64,000 nucleotides of DNA. Source: Hysterangium stoloniferum (lineage: Eukaryota; Basidiomycota; Agaricomycetes; Hysterangiales; Hysterangiaceae). The notes beneath the pieces are model-generated. The model was not told the DNA's origin. It saw only the letters and a program-made list of their open reading frames with translations, and ran no database searches. Positions 46,401 through 58,389 of this stretch are shown here, piece by piece (the first letter of the stretch is position 1; each line of letters begins with the position of its first letter). The position numbers were made by a program, and so were the translations under genes. The stretch lies in contig WHVD01000242.1 of NCBI GenBank assembly GCA_015178975.1, positions 1 to 64,000 on the forward strand, in the 5' to 3' direction.

Positions 46401-48815
46401 ACGAACATGGATACAACACTCTCTGGTATGACATCGTTATATAACATCCCCCAGCTCGCCGAAGATGGCTCGAACTGGATAACCTATAAGGAAAGGGCAA
46501 AAACGGTGATACGCACACGAGGTTTGATGTGTTATCTTGATGGACGTATAAAGGAACCAACCCAATTTGAAATCGACTCATCGGGAAGAATGATCAAGCC
46601 CGATGGATCAATACCTACGCTGAGCGAGATAGAAGACTTAGAAAAGAAAACTGACGAGTTTTATCAGAAGGACTCACTCGTCAAACAACATATGTTTAGC
46701 ACAATTTCGGATCGGCTATTGTTGCGTGTCCAAGGACTGGACAATGCCTCAAGGATATGGACAGAGATATGTACCATACATGAGGGCAAAACTGAACTGG
46801 TACAAATAGATTTGCGTCGAAGGCTACAAGAAACCAGATGCAATGAAGGAGGTGATGTAAAGGTACATTTCGGAAATCTATTTCGAATTCGTGAATCATT
46901 AGCAGGCATGGGAGCAAATATCGAGGATAAGGATTTTTATGCAATAGTAATGGGATCATTACCCGAATCCTACAGACCACTGCTCTCATCAATAAATGCT
47001 GCAGCACGTATCACGAAACAACCACTCACCCCATACGAACTCGTTAATGTCATCTCCGAGGAGTATGAACATCGTCTATTAACAGATCAAAGGACCTTAA
47101 AGAAAGGAGGAAATAGTGCCTTAATGGTAAAGGCAAATGGCAAGAAGGATCGCATATCAAGTAACAAGGATATTACCTGTTACAATTGTGACAGAAAGGG
47201 TCACTACAAGGCTGACTGTTGGAGGGCCGGAGGAGGAAAGGAAGGTCAAGGACCCAAACAAGGGCAACAGAAGGGCGCAAAGAAGGAAATCGTGAATGCA
47301 CTCACTGAAACAAACAAAGATCATTATGCATTCTCAACATCAGATACAGCTAAAAACATATCTGTCAACCAACAAGATGCAATTATTGATTCAGGTACCA
47401 CATCACACTTCTGCCCCGACCGATCGAAATTCGTTACCTTCACCCCTATGGACCCACAGCAAGTGCACACTGCAGACGGATCTGCTATTAGTGCCATAGG
47501 AAAAGGAGATGTACAAATAAACTTACCAGTGGGAGACAAGAAGAGTTCCATTACCCTCAAAAATACTCTCTACACCCCAAAAATGGCGTTTACACTCATC
47601 TCAGCAAATCAAATTGCAACAGCAGGATACACAATTTTGTTTGAAAACAAAATATGCAAGATATTATCCCCAAATCCAAATCAAAAGCTTATCGCAATAA
47701 TCCCACAGATCGATGGACTATACCGCATCACTACAAAAAGTCAGCATCAAGCAAATATTGCAAAATCAAAACCTACCATATGTGCACTACATCGAACTCT
47801 GGGACATGTATCACAAGAAGCAATACTCGATGCTGTAAAGAAAGGACTGGTTGAAGGTGTCGATTTTGACACTACCTCTAAGCCAGAATTTTGTGATACC
47901 TGCACACAAGCAAAAGCAGTATGTCAGCCATTTCCAGAGAAAACGAAAAATCGAGCAAAGACGTATGGGGAACTTGTACACACAGATTTGTGGGGACCAG
48001 CACAAACTACAAGCCTAGGAGGGAGTCAATACTACATCAGTTTTACTGATGATTACAGTCGCGAAACGAAACTCACCTTTCTGAAGCATAAAGGAGAGGC
48101 CTTTTCGGCATTTAAACATTATGAACGGAATATTTCACGACAACATCCTGGATCAAAATTACAAAGGATACGTTCGGACCGTGGAGGCGAGTACCTAAGT
48201 GCAGATTTTGATCAATACTTGAAGGAACAAGGAATTGAAAGACAACTTACGGTGCATAATTCACCTCAACAGAACGGAGTTGCTGAAAGACTCAATCAGA
48301 CACTTGTTGAACATGCACGAGCCATGTTACTAGGCCAAAACATCCCAAAATTCCTGTGGGCTGAAGCCATTAATTACGCTACATGGTTGAAAAATCAATT
48401 ACCTTCAAGAGCCATTCCTGGACACACTCCATATGACCTCGTACATGGGACCAAGGCCAACCTAGCCCAAGCACACGAATTTGGCATGAAAGTGTATATC
48501 CACCTAGATGACACCGGAAAGCTTGAAGCACGAGCTGAAGAAGCTCTATTTGTGGGTGTGGATGAACAAAGCAAGGGATTTCGAATATATTGGCCTGAGA
48601 AACGACGAATTTCAGTTGAAACAAACATCAGTTTCATACCTACAAAAATCAATATTCAAGACAACGTACTGGATGAGGGGGAGTCATGGGAAACAGTCCC
48701 AGAAGACAATGTCCAGAGTAACATCCAGCACGACATACCATCAGCACCAACCCCTGCAACACCACCGCAAAGTGTGCAAACACTTCCAACGCCAACAACC
48801 CCAAGAGTAACTTGA
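46386..48815 (+). CDS. Copia gag-protease-integrase polyprotein (first part)
   Basis: 809 codons from ATG 46386 to TGA 48813-48815. Residues about 20-240 are the capsid-like gag (UBN2/DUF4219-like). A CCHC zinc knuckle is at 265-278 (CYNCDRKGHYKADC). The aspartic protease active site DSG is at 335-337. The pre-integrase HHCC zinc site is H469, H474, C503, C506. The integrase core has D534, D598 and E634 (D-x63-D-x35-E), with RSDRGGEY and NGVAERLNQT. The frame continues after the TGA as coding sequence, so the stop is a lesion or a readthrough site. ACT TGA GTG could derive from CGA by one C-to-T change at a CpG. Confidence 0.93.
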   Translation: MGPEPTNMDTTLSGMTSLYNIPQLAEDGSNWITYKERAKTVIRTRGLMCYLDGRIKEPTQFEIDSSGRMIKPDGSIPTLSEIEDLEKKTDEFYQKDSLVKQHMFSTISDRLLLRVQGLDNASRIWTEICTIHEGKTELVQIDLRRRLQETRCNEGGDVKVHFGNLFRIRESLAGMGANIEDKDFYAIVMGSLPESYRPLLSSINAAARITKQPLTPYELVNVISEEYEHRLLTDQRTLKKGGNSALMVKANGKKDRISSNKDITCYNCDRKGHYKADCWRAGGGKEGQGPKQGQQKGAKKEIVNALTETNKDHYAFSTSDTAKNISVNQQDAIIDSGTTSHFCPDRSKFVTFTPMDPQQVHTADGSAISAIGKGDVQINLPVGDKKSSITLKNTLYTPKMAFTLISANQIATAGYTILFENKICKILSPNPNQKLIAIIPQIDGLYRITTKSQHQANIAKSKPTICALHRTLGHVSQEAILDAVKKGLVEGVDFDTTSKPEFCDTCTQAKAVCQPFPEKTKNRAKTYGELVHTDLWGPAQTTSLGGSQYYISFTDDYSRETKLTFLKHKGEAFSAFKHYERNISRQHPGSKLQRIRSDRGGEYLSADFDQYLKEQGIERQLTVHNSPQQNGVAERLNQTLVEHARAMLLGQNIPKFLWAEAINYATWLKNQLPSRAIPGHTPYDLVHGTKANLAQAHEFGMKVYIHLDDTGKLEARAEEALFVGVDEQSKGFRIYWPEKRRISVETNISFIPTKINIQDNVLDEGESWETVPEDNVQSNIQHDIPSAPTPATPPQSVQTLPTPTTPRVT

Positions 48816-50479
48816 GTGCGACCCCCAGCAGGCTATTATAAAGCATTAAACCAGGGACAGACGGCATCAGCTGCAATAGAAGAATTACCGGAAGAACAAG
48901 AAATAGGTTCCACAATCCATTGGGCCGCAGCAGCTGCAAATGCAGAACCAACACTGAAGGAAGCATTGAATGGACCAGATGCAGTTGAATGGCAAGCAGC
49001 AATTGACTACGAAATAGGTCAATTGGAGAAATTGGGAACGTGGGAAAAAGTAGACGCACCTCAAGGAGCAAATATCATACCCTGCCATTTCGTACTTGCA
49101 ACAAAACGAGGAGGACCAGATGGGAAGAAGATAAAACTACGAGCACGTCTAGTGGCGAATGGTCAACATCAAGAATACGGCATAGACTATTCACAAACCT
49201 TTGCACCCACGTCCAACATGTCAGCAATTCGAGTCGTTCTGACAATGGCAGCACATCAAAACTGGGAAATACATCAAGTGGATATTAAAAGTGCATACCT
49301 GAATGCCAAGCTCAGAGATGAAATATACATGAGGGCACCACCTGGATATCTTCAACCAGGAGAAGAGGGGAAGGTATTGAAACTCCTACGCAGCCTATAT
49401 GGACTAAAACAAGCTGGTTTGAATGGTCAGAAGAACTGGAAACTTTTTTTTTGGATGCAGAGTATAACCGCTCACAAGCCGACAAGGCCATTTACTTCAA
49501 ACGGGAAAATGAAGAACATACAGTTGTAACTGTATCTGTTGACGATATGGGAATAACATCAAACAACCTAAAACATATTATCAAATTCAAGGATCAGCTC
49601 AAGGAACGTTTTGAAATCACTGATTTAGGCGAACTTACCTGGCTATTGGGACTCAAAGTCGAAAGAAATAGAGAAAAACGAACCATAACATTGTCCCAGG
49701 AGGCATATATCAACACAATTGTTGAACGTTTTCATCTTGAAGAAGCAAAAACAGCCCAAACGCCAATGGAAACTGGTATAAACCTGAAACAGGATCAATT
49801 GGGAAATACTCAATTCAAAGACGTACCATATCAAAGAGCAATTGGATCACTAATGTACGCTGCAACCAGTACACGACCCGATATTGTTTTTGCCGTGTCA
49901 ATACTTTCACAATTCATGCGAGAACCGACAAAAATGCATTGGGAAGCTGCAAAACGAGTCATACGCTATTTAAAAGGGACGAAGAACCTAAAACTCACCT
50001 TAGGAACAACAAATCAACGCCTAGAAGCTTTTGTAGATGCGGATTGGGCAAGCCAACCCCACAGACACTCAATGTCTGGGTATGTGATCATGTTGCATGG
50101 CACGCCAGTTGCATGGAGTTCTAGGAAACAATCCTTGATTGCATTATCAACAGCTGAAGCAGAATATATAGCGCTCACCTCAGTAGCACGGGAAATCCTA
50201 TATATCAAGACCCTACTCAGCGAATTATATGAGCCAGTGGAAGAAGCCATCCCAGTCTACTGTGATAATCAAGGAGCAATAGCATTAGCATCGAACAACA
50301 AGTTTCACACACGCACCAAGCATATCGACCTCAGATATCACTTCATCCGTGACCTTGTGAAGAATAATATATTCCAACTCCAGTACTGCCCTACCTCCAA
50401 GAACATAGCGGATATTTTTACCAAAGCATTACCCGGGCCAAATCTTCAAAGATTACGAGAAGGATTGAGCTTGAGATAA
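48816..50479 (+). pseudogene. Copia reverse transcriptase and RNase H (second part, frameshifted)
   Basis: Continues in the same frame after the TGA: VEWQAAIDYEIGQLEKLGTW, then VANGQHQEYGIDYSQTFAPT, QVDIKSAYLNAKL (catalytic Asp) and SLYGLKQAG. At about 49420, after KQAG, the frame shifts and continues through FEWSEELETFF and VVTVSVDDMG (the YVDD-type motif, with Ser for Tyr). RNase H shows EAFVDADWAS, STAEAEYIAL, YCDNQGAIAL and DIFTKALPG, ending at TAA near 50479. All catalytic acidic residues are present, so only the stop and one shift inactivate it. Confidence 0.9.
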
Positions 50480-50484
50480 CTGCG

Positions 50485-50496
50485 CTTGAGGGGGAG
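50485..50496 (+). promoter_or_regulatory. Polypurine tract of copia element
   Basis: cttgagggggag abuts the 3' LTR, the expected site of plus-strand priming. Confidence 0.85.
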
Positions 50497-50743
50497 TGTT
50501 GAGATTGTCGGAGTTTGAAGTCTGAAGTCGGATATCGGACAAAGAATAAGTCCGAGCACAGTTATAATAGAGAATAAAACATAGCATTGGTAAAAGATTA
50601 GGAATCAGTATGGAACCGGCAACATACCATTACCGGTACATAGTATATAGGATAGAAAACAACATGCGAATAAAGGAGTTGGAAAAACCCAAAAGATATT
50701 ATTATCTCTCTAGCTCTCACTCGCTCAAATATAAATTACAACA
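50497..50743 (+). repeat. 3' LTR of copia element
   Basis: 247 bp, same length as the 5' LTR, with two substitutions and no indels by eye. Confidence 0.95.
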
Positions 50744-50842
50744 CTGTGCTGTAAAATATGTGTGTGATAAGATGATTTTATTGGAAACTTGGCCCTCCTT
50801 ATATACATTTTGATAACTAAATAATTAACTATTTATTTATTT

Positions 50843-50877
50843 TATGAGGTCATTATTTAGATCATAATGACCTCATA
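50843..50877. repeat. Perfect 13-bp inverted repeat with 9-nt loop
   Basis: tatgaggtcatta and taatgacctcata flank tttagatca, 100 bp beyond the copia element. It could form a hairpin. The surrounding sequence is AT-rich and without a gene up to 51393. Confidence 0.75.
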
Positions 50878-51393
50878 ATCTTCTTATTTTTTACCCTTTA
50901 TTTATCTTATGACTCCCCTCTCTGAGACAAGGGTTCCAACCTTTTGCTTGAATATGAAGGTTCAAGGCCATGGTCCTGGGACGGTCGAGTATGTTGTTAC
51001 AGTCACATCCGTGACTGTATGATATCCCGAGGTTGGAGGCTTATCTAATACGTCACATGACACTAAAAATGCGCACATAGCAGCAAGCAATGTGCCAAGA
51101 AGTAATAACTAAGTAAATAAAATATAAATAATTAGTTAAAAATTATAATAAAATAAATAAGTAATGATAGCATAATATGAACCCACATATGCTATTATTA
51201 TGTGAAGTTAAAAGGAATAAGGCCTTATATTTCACAATAAAAATATAATAAAAATACAATAAATTTGAAAAAATACTAATTAATTCAAAGAAAATTAAGA
51301 GAACCTCATGAGATAAAGCTGATACTTTACAGGGGGATGTGACTGGTTCTCAGCTGGGTGACCACTGCTATATTTCCTCTGGGGAGGTGTTTG

Positions 51394-52167
51394 TGTTAGG
51401 GTATGTACACGGTGGGTTTCCGGAGAAACCCGCAGAATATCCAGTAGGACTTGGCTTCAGCTTATAGGCTGCACCCTCACGAGATTGTGTTGTCCAATTT
51501 CAGACAGGCAGATGGGAATCCCGGGGAGTCCGGGCAGGGTTTGTGGGTTGAGGGGTCATGGGTAGAAGGTCGTGAGTCGAGAGGTTGGGAGTTGAGATAA
51601 ATAAGAGAGATAGATGTGCCAGAGCCCATGGGCTCCGACTAGTGTGAGCAGTGTAATTCAAGTAGGAGTTTAGAGCAGAAAATGTATTAGATTACTGGGG
51701 GGAATCTAAGCCGATTTTCTGACTGGATTGTATGTATGTACAACATCTGCCAGACTATATAGACCGTGGAATGAATGACATACCAAATCCAGTAATAATG
51801 AAACGAAACTAATGAAATGAAACTAGCAAAACATACATAAAATGAGAATAGTAAACACCAAATTTGGTGTTAGGAATGGGACAGAATGGAGCAGAGTCCG
51901 AATCATGACAAATCATAAACCATAACGGGAAATGGAGTGGGGGCGGAGTCTGAATTGTGACAGGTCATTTGACTAAAACAGGAATGGGGCTCTGTTAGAG
52001 GGATGACGGGTTTTCCGAGTGGGGTCTGGTGACTGATGCGCAGGACGAGGTCGGACATAGACAGGGATGGAGTCTGGTGGGTATTCCGGTGACTGATACA
52101 CAATGTAATGAAGTTGAATGTAGACAAGTCTGATGTATGGAGTCCAGCAGGAATTCTGGTTGTAACA
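51394..52167 (-). mobile_element. Solo LTR with 5-bp target duplication
   Basis: 774 bp starting TGTTAGGG and ending TTGTAACA, flanked on both sides by GTTTG (51389-51393 and 52168-52172). It is homologous in inverse orientation to the solo LTR at 62048-62868: both carry the accaaa-ttggtgtt junction, the ttataggct...gcaccctc segment and multiple tcagtcac/gtgactga motifs. Internal element sequence is absent, so it arose by LTR-LTR recombination. Orientation is given relative to the other copy. Confidence 0.9.
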
Positions 52168-52172
52168 GTTTG

Positions 52173-52709
52173 CAAGCTTTCATGAAGCTGTTGGATGGAG
52201 TGGACTGTTATGTGAATATTCCATTAGTATTAGTCTCATATCTCATCTTGTGACTGCCATCGATTAGCCAATATCTGGCAATGTCCAGATTAGTATATTT
52301 AGTTTAGTGTTTCTGTAGTTCAGTAAACCTTATTAGTAAGTCTCTTGCTAATAAGGTTTACACACGGACCAGTGCACAGACCATGTATCTAGTATATAAT
52401 TATGTCTAGTTGGGGAGTAGAAACCCCAACTAGAAGCCTAGTTATATCATCAGTTTACTTCTACACCACTCTACTCTTAGTGGCTACACACTCACATGTA
52501 TACATAGTAGTCCTTATCCATGTCTGTGACACTGTCCAACAACCGATCATCTGAGTTCAGTTACTTCTGGTAACCAGTATGTGTCCATGTCCGAGTGGTG
52601 GTCTATTTGTCCACTAACTCCAATCACCAATCACCCTCGCGAAAAAAGTGGCAGCAAATTACCAAGGGGCACTATTCTGTGCCCCGATCTCCCCTCTATT
52701 CTATCATTC
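52173..52709. other. No supportable gene
   Basis: Non-coding stretch between the solo LTR and the second FAR1-like fragment. Includes an imperfect inverted repeat around taagtctcttgctaataagg (52336-52365). Confidence 0.4.
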
Positions 52710-52840
52710 TAACAGGTTGTGGCACGAAGGTTATTGTCAGACAACTGATAAGCTCAGAACGGCTTGAAGTACAGTACTATTGGGAGCATACAGGTCGTGG
52801 TGAGTTCTGGCGGTTTCAACACTTCTATTTTTAATATAAT
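52710..52840 (+). pseudogene. FAR1/MULE-like transposase fragment, copy 2
   Basis: Reads GCGTKVIVRQLISSERLEVQ and YYWEHTGRG, then a perfect-looking donor gtgagt. It matches copies at 37380 and 58465. Homology starts at an acceptor-like acag (52715) and continues about 65 bp past the donor, so only one exon and part of the following intron survive. Confidence 0.55.
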
Positions 52841-53074
52841 TAAATGTGTTAGATTCAAGTGTTAATTTTTCGGTGTGGACCTCGAGAATTAACAATGAGT
52901 GATATTTGCATTTGCATTTGTCTGAGCTCTGTCAAACGCATGAGGAAACTTAGCTACAGCAACTCAACTAATATATTCCATGACACAGCTAACTAAGCTT
53001 CTATTAGCTTCTAGCACTCGCAATACTTCAACAACTTCCCCGCCCACTGCCTTCTCCTTATGGATATTCTTCGA

Positions 53075-53560
53075 TCACTTTGTGGCACAATCAGCTAGGT
53101 CATGGACGTCAACTTTAATGATACCTACATGCCCGTTTGTTCGACCAGTAGACACCCCACCACCTGGTCCTCCAATATGATCAGTGTCACGAACCTTGTT
53201 TAGTGTACCAGGATCGTAATAATAAGCGCGAGTGCTTTGAGTAGCAGCGGGATCGTTAATGACCAGTGTCAGTGTTGCATGCTCGATATTATTGTCCCTG
53301 AGAAGTCTGCTTGAAACCAATACCACCAAACGTGTGGGGATGATGAGCGGCAGCAAAGTCATAATATGTGGATAGTCTGTCCAAGAGCTGGTTGCTCGAG
53401 GATGTATGTGTGAGGGTGCGCAAGAAGTTTCAGTAAAGAGTGATCTCTGATTTATACTTATATTGACACAGGCAACATTGCTGTGTGATAAGTAGTGACT
53501 GCTGGACACATTGTTCAAAAGGCACATATTATGTCCCACCCCCTGCCAACGACAGACCAA
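53075..53560 (-). pseudogene. C-terminal fragment of a DUF6533-like membrane protein
   Basis: A 161-codon minus-strand frame. The segment PHIMTLLPLIIPTRLVVLVS and SRLLRDN resembles the last TM helix and LPxxxxSRLVLNLR end of DUF6533 proteins. It is followed by a hydrophilic tail with HIGGPGGGVSTGR. No upstream helices were found in the next kilobase, so it is probably a truncated copy. Identification is tentative. Confidence 0.35.
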
Positions 53561-54696
53561 TTATTTTAACAGATTTTGCTTCTTATTTAGGAGTTCCTGA
53601 CTAACCTTTTTCTTAGTTATCGCCCGAATAAAGACTGAACATCATATCTATGAGCTTCCCTTGGCATAGACGGTGTCTCTTTATCACCCTTAGTGAATAG
53701 AATGGGTGCAAAAATATGGTACGCTCTATTGCTTAGAAAGACCCATGCAATATCAATTCATGTGATATTGAGCGTTATAAACTAAATAGCTAAAACGTGG
53801 GTCCGTGTTGTAAGTCTGGTCCAGGCTGTTAATTAGAAGACAAGATTTCGGAAGGATTGAGTCTGTTTACGAAGCTCAGTGAGTGAATGAGTAAACTCCA
53901 CTGAGGTATATTGCGAAATATTGCGACTTTTTATCTAATTTCTAATTGTTTTAGGAGAGATATTAGGAGAGTAAATAGGGGAAATTTAGATACTCGAAGT
54001 TTCTAGTCGATTGCATCATTAAGGAGAAATTCGCAATTAGGAGTTCCTCCCCTCCTAACGGCACCTCAATATATGCGCATATATGCACATATACTCATCA
54101 TTGTAGATTTGATTCCGATTTCGGTTTATGCGAAGACTTGATTACTAACACAGGCTTACACCTATGTTGGTTGATTGTATAGATTTCAGTTGTCAATTGG
54201 TCCAGCGATAATACAACTCAGAACTCAGCTATAATACGAGTTAACAACTAGAGGAGTAGTAGCAGTAGACATGCTTCATAGCACAAAGTTATCAATACTG
54301 ACCACCGGTGGATATCCAACATCTGATGCATGGGTCTTTCTCGCGCTCCGCAACAACAAATGAATGTTCAGATTTGAATATCATGAATGTCGTGCTCCTG
54401 TTTAAGGGGATCTTGACTAAGGTTTCCCTATTTGATATAACGGCGAATCCTCCCAAATTTATGCAGTGTGAGCTTGAGATTCTGGTGATATCAGCTTAAA
54501 ACAGCTTAGATATTAGTAAAATACGTAGAGAGACCTAAGCGTGGTTCATTCATTCGATGAACGACACATAAGTTGAAATAGTAAACCTGAATTCTAGCGT
54601 GATCGGCAAAGCGTTCGTGGGATTTAAGAAAATCCCTGCTGGTGCCTCAACAACTTTCCGATCATTATTCATGTGAAGTGGAGGATATTTCTTGAT
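53561..54696. other. Duplicated non-coding stretch, no gene
   Basis: 53728-53830 and 54160-54335 match 58665-58770 and 58770-58930 (for example tcaattggtccagcgat and ccggtggatatccaacatc). In the 58-kb copy the two parts are contiguous, so about 330 bp is inserted here or lost there. No gene supported. Confidence 0.5.
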
Positions 54697-55702
54697 AAGG
54701 TATAGCTACCATGCGTATTAAGGGCTATTATCATATTACTAGCTATTCTTGATAAAAGTATAAAGCCCGCGACATTGTTGCAGCCACATAGCTAGATATT
54801 CAATTTATAAGGGAAATAAATAGGTATGAGGAAAATCAACCCACACGAACTAACAGTATTACTTCACAGTTTCGGGAAGGATTACTAATTTGCTATAACT
54901 GTTTTGTTATTACGGTCCTCACATTCACAGACACAGACGGCAACGTATATATTATTAAAAGTTAATAATCAATGTATGCCCGTCCCGACCCGAAATAGGA
55001 CTTGCAAGAGGACCTGCTGAGAGGGTGTCATCAATGGCTGAGATTTGTCGGAAGTCTGTTCCCTAAAATGGATACGATACCTCCCGGCAATGTCATATGA
55101 GATAACAATGTGATGCAAACCCATACCGAATCCAAAGAAGCACTACCACAAGTGCAAAGTCGAAGTTTACGAATCTAGATACTAATCAGGTCTGGAACCT
55201 TTCTATATATGCTTGAAAACTGGCTGACCTTTCCCCTTTGGACAGATAAACTGTCCCTCCTTTGAAAAGTGGACTGCTTCTCACACACAAGTTATAGAAA
55301 ACAACCCAGCACAATTTCCTCAACATGTTTTTCATTCAAGGCTTAAAGGTCTGTCTCGGAATTATTTGAACTGTGCCACTCACTGGTGCATCATTCTCCA
55401 CCTTCCCATGGACTCTGCATTAACGTTTGTATTCATCATTTTCTGCATAGAATGTGTCATCTCCAACCAAGGTATCGGTTAAACACGAAACTTTGGCAGA
55501 CGATGGCCTACCAGTGGGTATCGAGTTTGCACCCAGTCAAATAATATGACACGAAGGTGAGTATTAAACGGGAATTACACTTTGTGTATTGAAAAATCAG
55601 GTAAAAAATCAAGCTATGAATTAATAGATATTCTGAAATGCTACAATGCGAGAAGTTCTGCATTACAACTTGTAGTATCAGATTGTTCTGGGATAACCCG
55701 AT

Positions 55703-57117
55703 TCATGCACGATCTTCTGTGTTCAAGGAACCTTCTAACGACACTTTAATATATGGCAAAGCACTTTGGCCGTGTTGGTGTTCCATTGGTATACCCTCCA
55801 CTGGGGACGCCGATCGGGTCGCGGACCGTCGTTGCCGTTGTGACCTACAGGTCAGGAAGCGAACCCATGCCAAGTCGACGAACCACTTCTTACACTCTGT
55901 AGCAAGTCCTAACACCTCAATAATTGGGGGTATTGTCACGAACATCGCGAGTACCTGGCCAAATGATATCTCCCATTTGTCATCATTTGAGGCCAAAGCG
56001 CCGATTTCGATGAGAATAATCCAATACAAGGATGGGAGAACTACCACGGATAAGAATAATATGAAGGGGTAGATTTTCGTGACGTGGCGCCTGCTCTAAT
56101 GAGCGGAAAATTAGGCCGAAAGCTGAGTCTTTAACTTACCAGACTTCCCGAAACCGAAACTTGTATCTTTCTCCTTCCCAAAATTTCGCGTCGAGATAGC
56201 CATATAGCGATAAGCCACGATAAAACTGTGAGTTCGACAGGAAGGCCCACAAGAATGCTCGCAATAGTCCCCTCTTCTTCTTCAAATGCGGCGAACAATA
56301 CAAATGGCAGAAAAAGAAACCCTTTGAACACCCTCCGCTGAAAATTCTCCTGACAGGAGACTTGGATGAAATGAGAGGCATTGTTTGAAAGCATGGTGTA
56401 CACGGCGAGGGATATCCAGATGGGTAAAACGGCAATGGCTATCGCACGTCGCAAAATGTGACCCTGCCCATGTACACTGTGATCCTTCCCAAATACACTA
56501 TTCAGACGATGGTCATTTTGCCACATAGAGCGAATAGCATACACAACTATGCATGCGCTTGATGGCGAGCTGGCGGTTGCCACCGCAATTATCGCGTGAA
56601 TTCGAGTCAACTTATATTTCTTTATGGATATAGCGCAGGTGACGAGTAGGGAATAAACAGTCAAGAGTTGTGACCAGATGACCTCCTTCGGTATGTTACT
56701 ACTGTAAAAGATGATCGTGGCTGTCAAGAATAAGTATAGGAAGGGTTTTATTACAGTATCTGGCACGCACCGACCAGAAAGTTGGTTATATAGGCTGATA
56801 TTCGCACAAGTGGCCCTTTCGGAGGCGTTAACGATCAGCTTTTCTGGTGTTCAAGAAATCTTCAACATACCTCCAATATCTGAATTCGGGCAAAATCCAT
56901 ATGGACAACCATCATCATTAAGCGGACCCACTGTACAATAGGCTTCAAAGTAGGCGCCAAAGGTCGAGCCGTCCAAGGACGTGAGGTTCAAAAATGTAAC
57001 CATACTGTTTGTAACCGGACACATGTTATCTTTAAATTCAAACGCAAGAAGAGATTCATTTGCCATGCATACTGCGTCGGGAGGAAAAATGAGGGTGCCA
57101 ATGTCCGAGAGTGCCAT
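55703..57117 (-). pseudogene. Membrane protein gene with a frameshift (block B copy)
   Basis: Start ATG at 57117 (MALSDIGTLIFPPDAVCMAN). Exon 1 continues MCPVTNSMVTFLNLTSLDGS to CPYGFCPNSDIG. Introns join GPLVRISAYITNFLV and ATIIFYSSNIPKEVIWSQLL, then helices ending LSRREI. Near 56190 one extra base (lost or absent in block A) shifts the frame just before YKFRF. Past the shift the exon ends FREVW, and the last exon gives RHVTKIYPFILFLS, SVVVLPSLYWII and FGQVLAMFVTIPPIIEVL. The N-terminus is complete, so this copy needs only one base change. It was probably the gene that block A lost its start from. Confidence 0.65.
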
Positions 57118-58113
57118 CTTGAGTGTGGTAGGCAGTCAAGGTAAAAAGACCTTGTAGGATTTGACAATGATGCTGACAGTGGAACCACTGCTCCCTTTAT
57201 ACTCGGTTAGTAGACTTCGTTTAACGGAGATCAATAAGATCAATGAAATGATTAATTACAAAGTACCGATTTAACAGCCTAAGCTTCAATCGGTAGAGTT
57301 TCTCCCTCCAGCCATCATCTGTCTGGGGGCTTGGAGTCTATTTTTCCAAATCTGAGCTAGATTGCCACAATATTTTGGGATAGCCGCGCGGCGAATTGGT
57401 TTCCGGGACGGGACTTGTCTTTTTGCGGTTCAACGATTGGTTGGCGATGGTGATGTCCAGAGCCTTGACTCACCGCCTCGGAACTCTCACGAGAACAGCG
57501 CTGTGGAGCTGCAGACATACCTCGCGATCAATCGATGATATCGTTCAACGTGCAACGTGAGATCGGGTGCTTCTTGACGGATAATTCGGTTCAAATGCGG
57601 ATATATGCTCTGACCAGCTCGAGTTTTGTATGGATGATTTGGACCAGTGCTCACCTGCCAACCTTAAATGGTGTGAGGTGTGGTGAGAATGGTCGTAAAT
57701 CGCCAGTGGACCTTCCCATTCGAGGATCTCGCGGGAAGCAAGCGGATAGTGTACGAACTTGAATTAGTACTGCATGTCGATTTGTAGCTGTGTGCTGTTG
57801 CCTCAGTGATCCGCACAGGCCGGCGAAGGGGTGGGATGATGTCAGGCGAGACGGAATTCCATAATTAATAATTCATGTCGAAAGCTTATTTCTGCAAAAG
57901 GTGAGATCTTCGAGGAAGAAGATGTAGTATCAGGGAGTGGCAGAATGGCAGACAAATCACTCCGCCGTCCGTATCCAGATATGGTAATATGAAAGTGCAA
58001 CATAAAATGTATCAGCGACCTAGAAAGGGAAGAACCGCCCACTGTGTAATATATTGATGAATTCACCAGGGAATTTCATCGAGTGTTCAAGCGTCTGTAA
58101 GGATAGTTTGCAT

Positions 58114-58126
58114 GATAGACGCGTGA
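58114..58126. repeat. Left target-site duplication of LINE insertion
   Basis: gatagacgcgtga here and gatagatgcgtga at 58390-58402, 12 of 13 identical. The difference is C to T at a CpG. Confidence 0.8.
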
Positions 58127-58389
58127 GCACTGCCTCTCAAGACCTATCACTCCCCATTATCCTCGGCACCTACGAGGGCCTTGAAGCCCTAGCTGAGTTC
58201 TTCGCCGCCTCTGATGCTTTCCGGAAAGCATAACCGGCCCACCATCCCGCCCTACATTCGACCCTCTTGCCCATACCAACCAGCTACATACACATCCTGC
58301 CACCCCCACCTACCATTAGGGTACTTTTCTCCCAATCGCTATGTATCTTAGTTATGCGATGCGGTATATAAATGTATTAAAAAAAAAAA
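58127..58389 (+). mobile_element. 5'-truncated non-LTR (Tad1-like LINE) insertion
   Basis: A 263-bp insertion absent from block A, flanked by a 13-bp target duplication and ending in an A11 run after tgtatt. Its 5' end encodes SLPIILGTYEGLEALAEFFA then ASDAFRKA and a stop near 58232, which matches the usual C-terminal end of Tad1-type LINE RT/RNase H proteins (LGTxxGLxALxxFLxxxxAFRKTG). The 3' UTR of about 150 bp follows. Severe 5' truncation is typical of target-primed reverse transcription. Confidence 0.85.

Larger units (their letters stand above)
46135..50743 (+). mobile_element. Nearly intact Ty1/copia LTR retrotransposon
   Basis: 4609 bp bounded by 247-bp LTRs (46135-46381 and 50497-50743) that start TGTTGAG and end TTACAACA. 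A CTGTG duplication lies on both sides. The LTRs differ at two positions by eye (tgtga/tgcga and gtcgg/gttgg, both C/T), so the insertion is young. Internal order gag, protease, integrase, RT, RNase H identifies the Pseudoviridae type. CpG content is normal, unlike other elements here. One in-frame TGA and one frameshift interrupt the polyprotein. Confidence 0.97.

Noticed and set aside
48649..49088. Leu-rich minus-strand frame opposite copia pol
   Set aside because: Antisense of conserved RT coding sequence; no independent signal.
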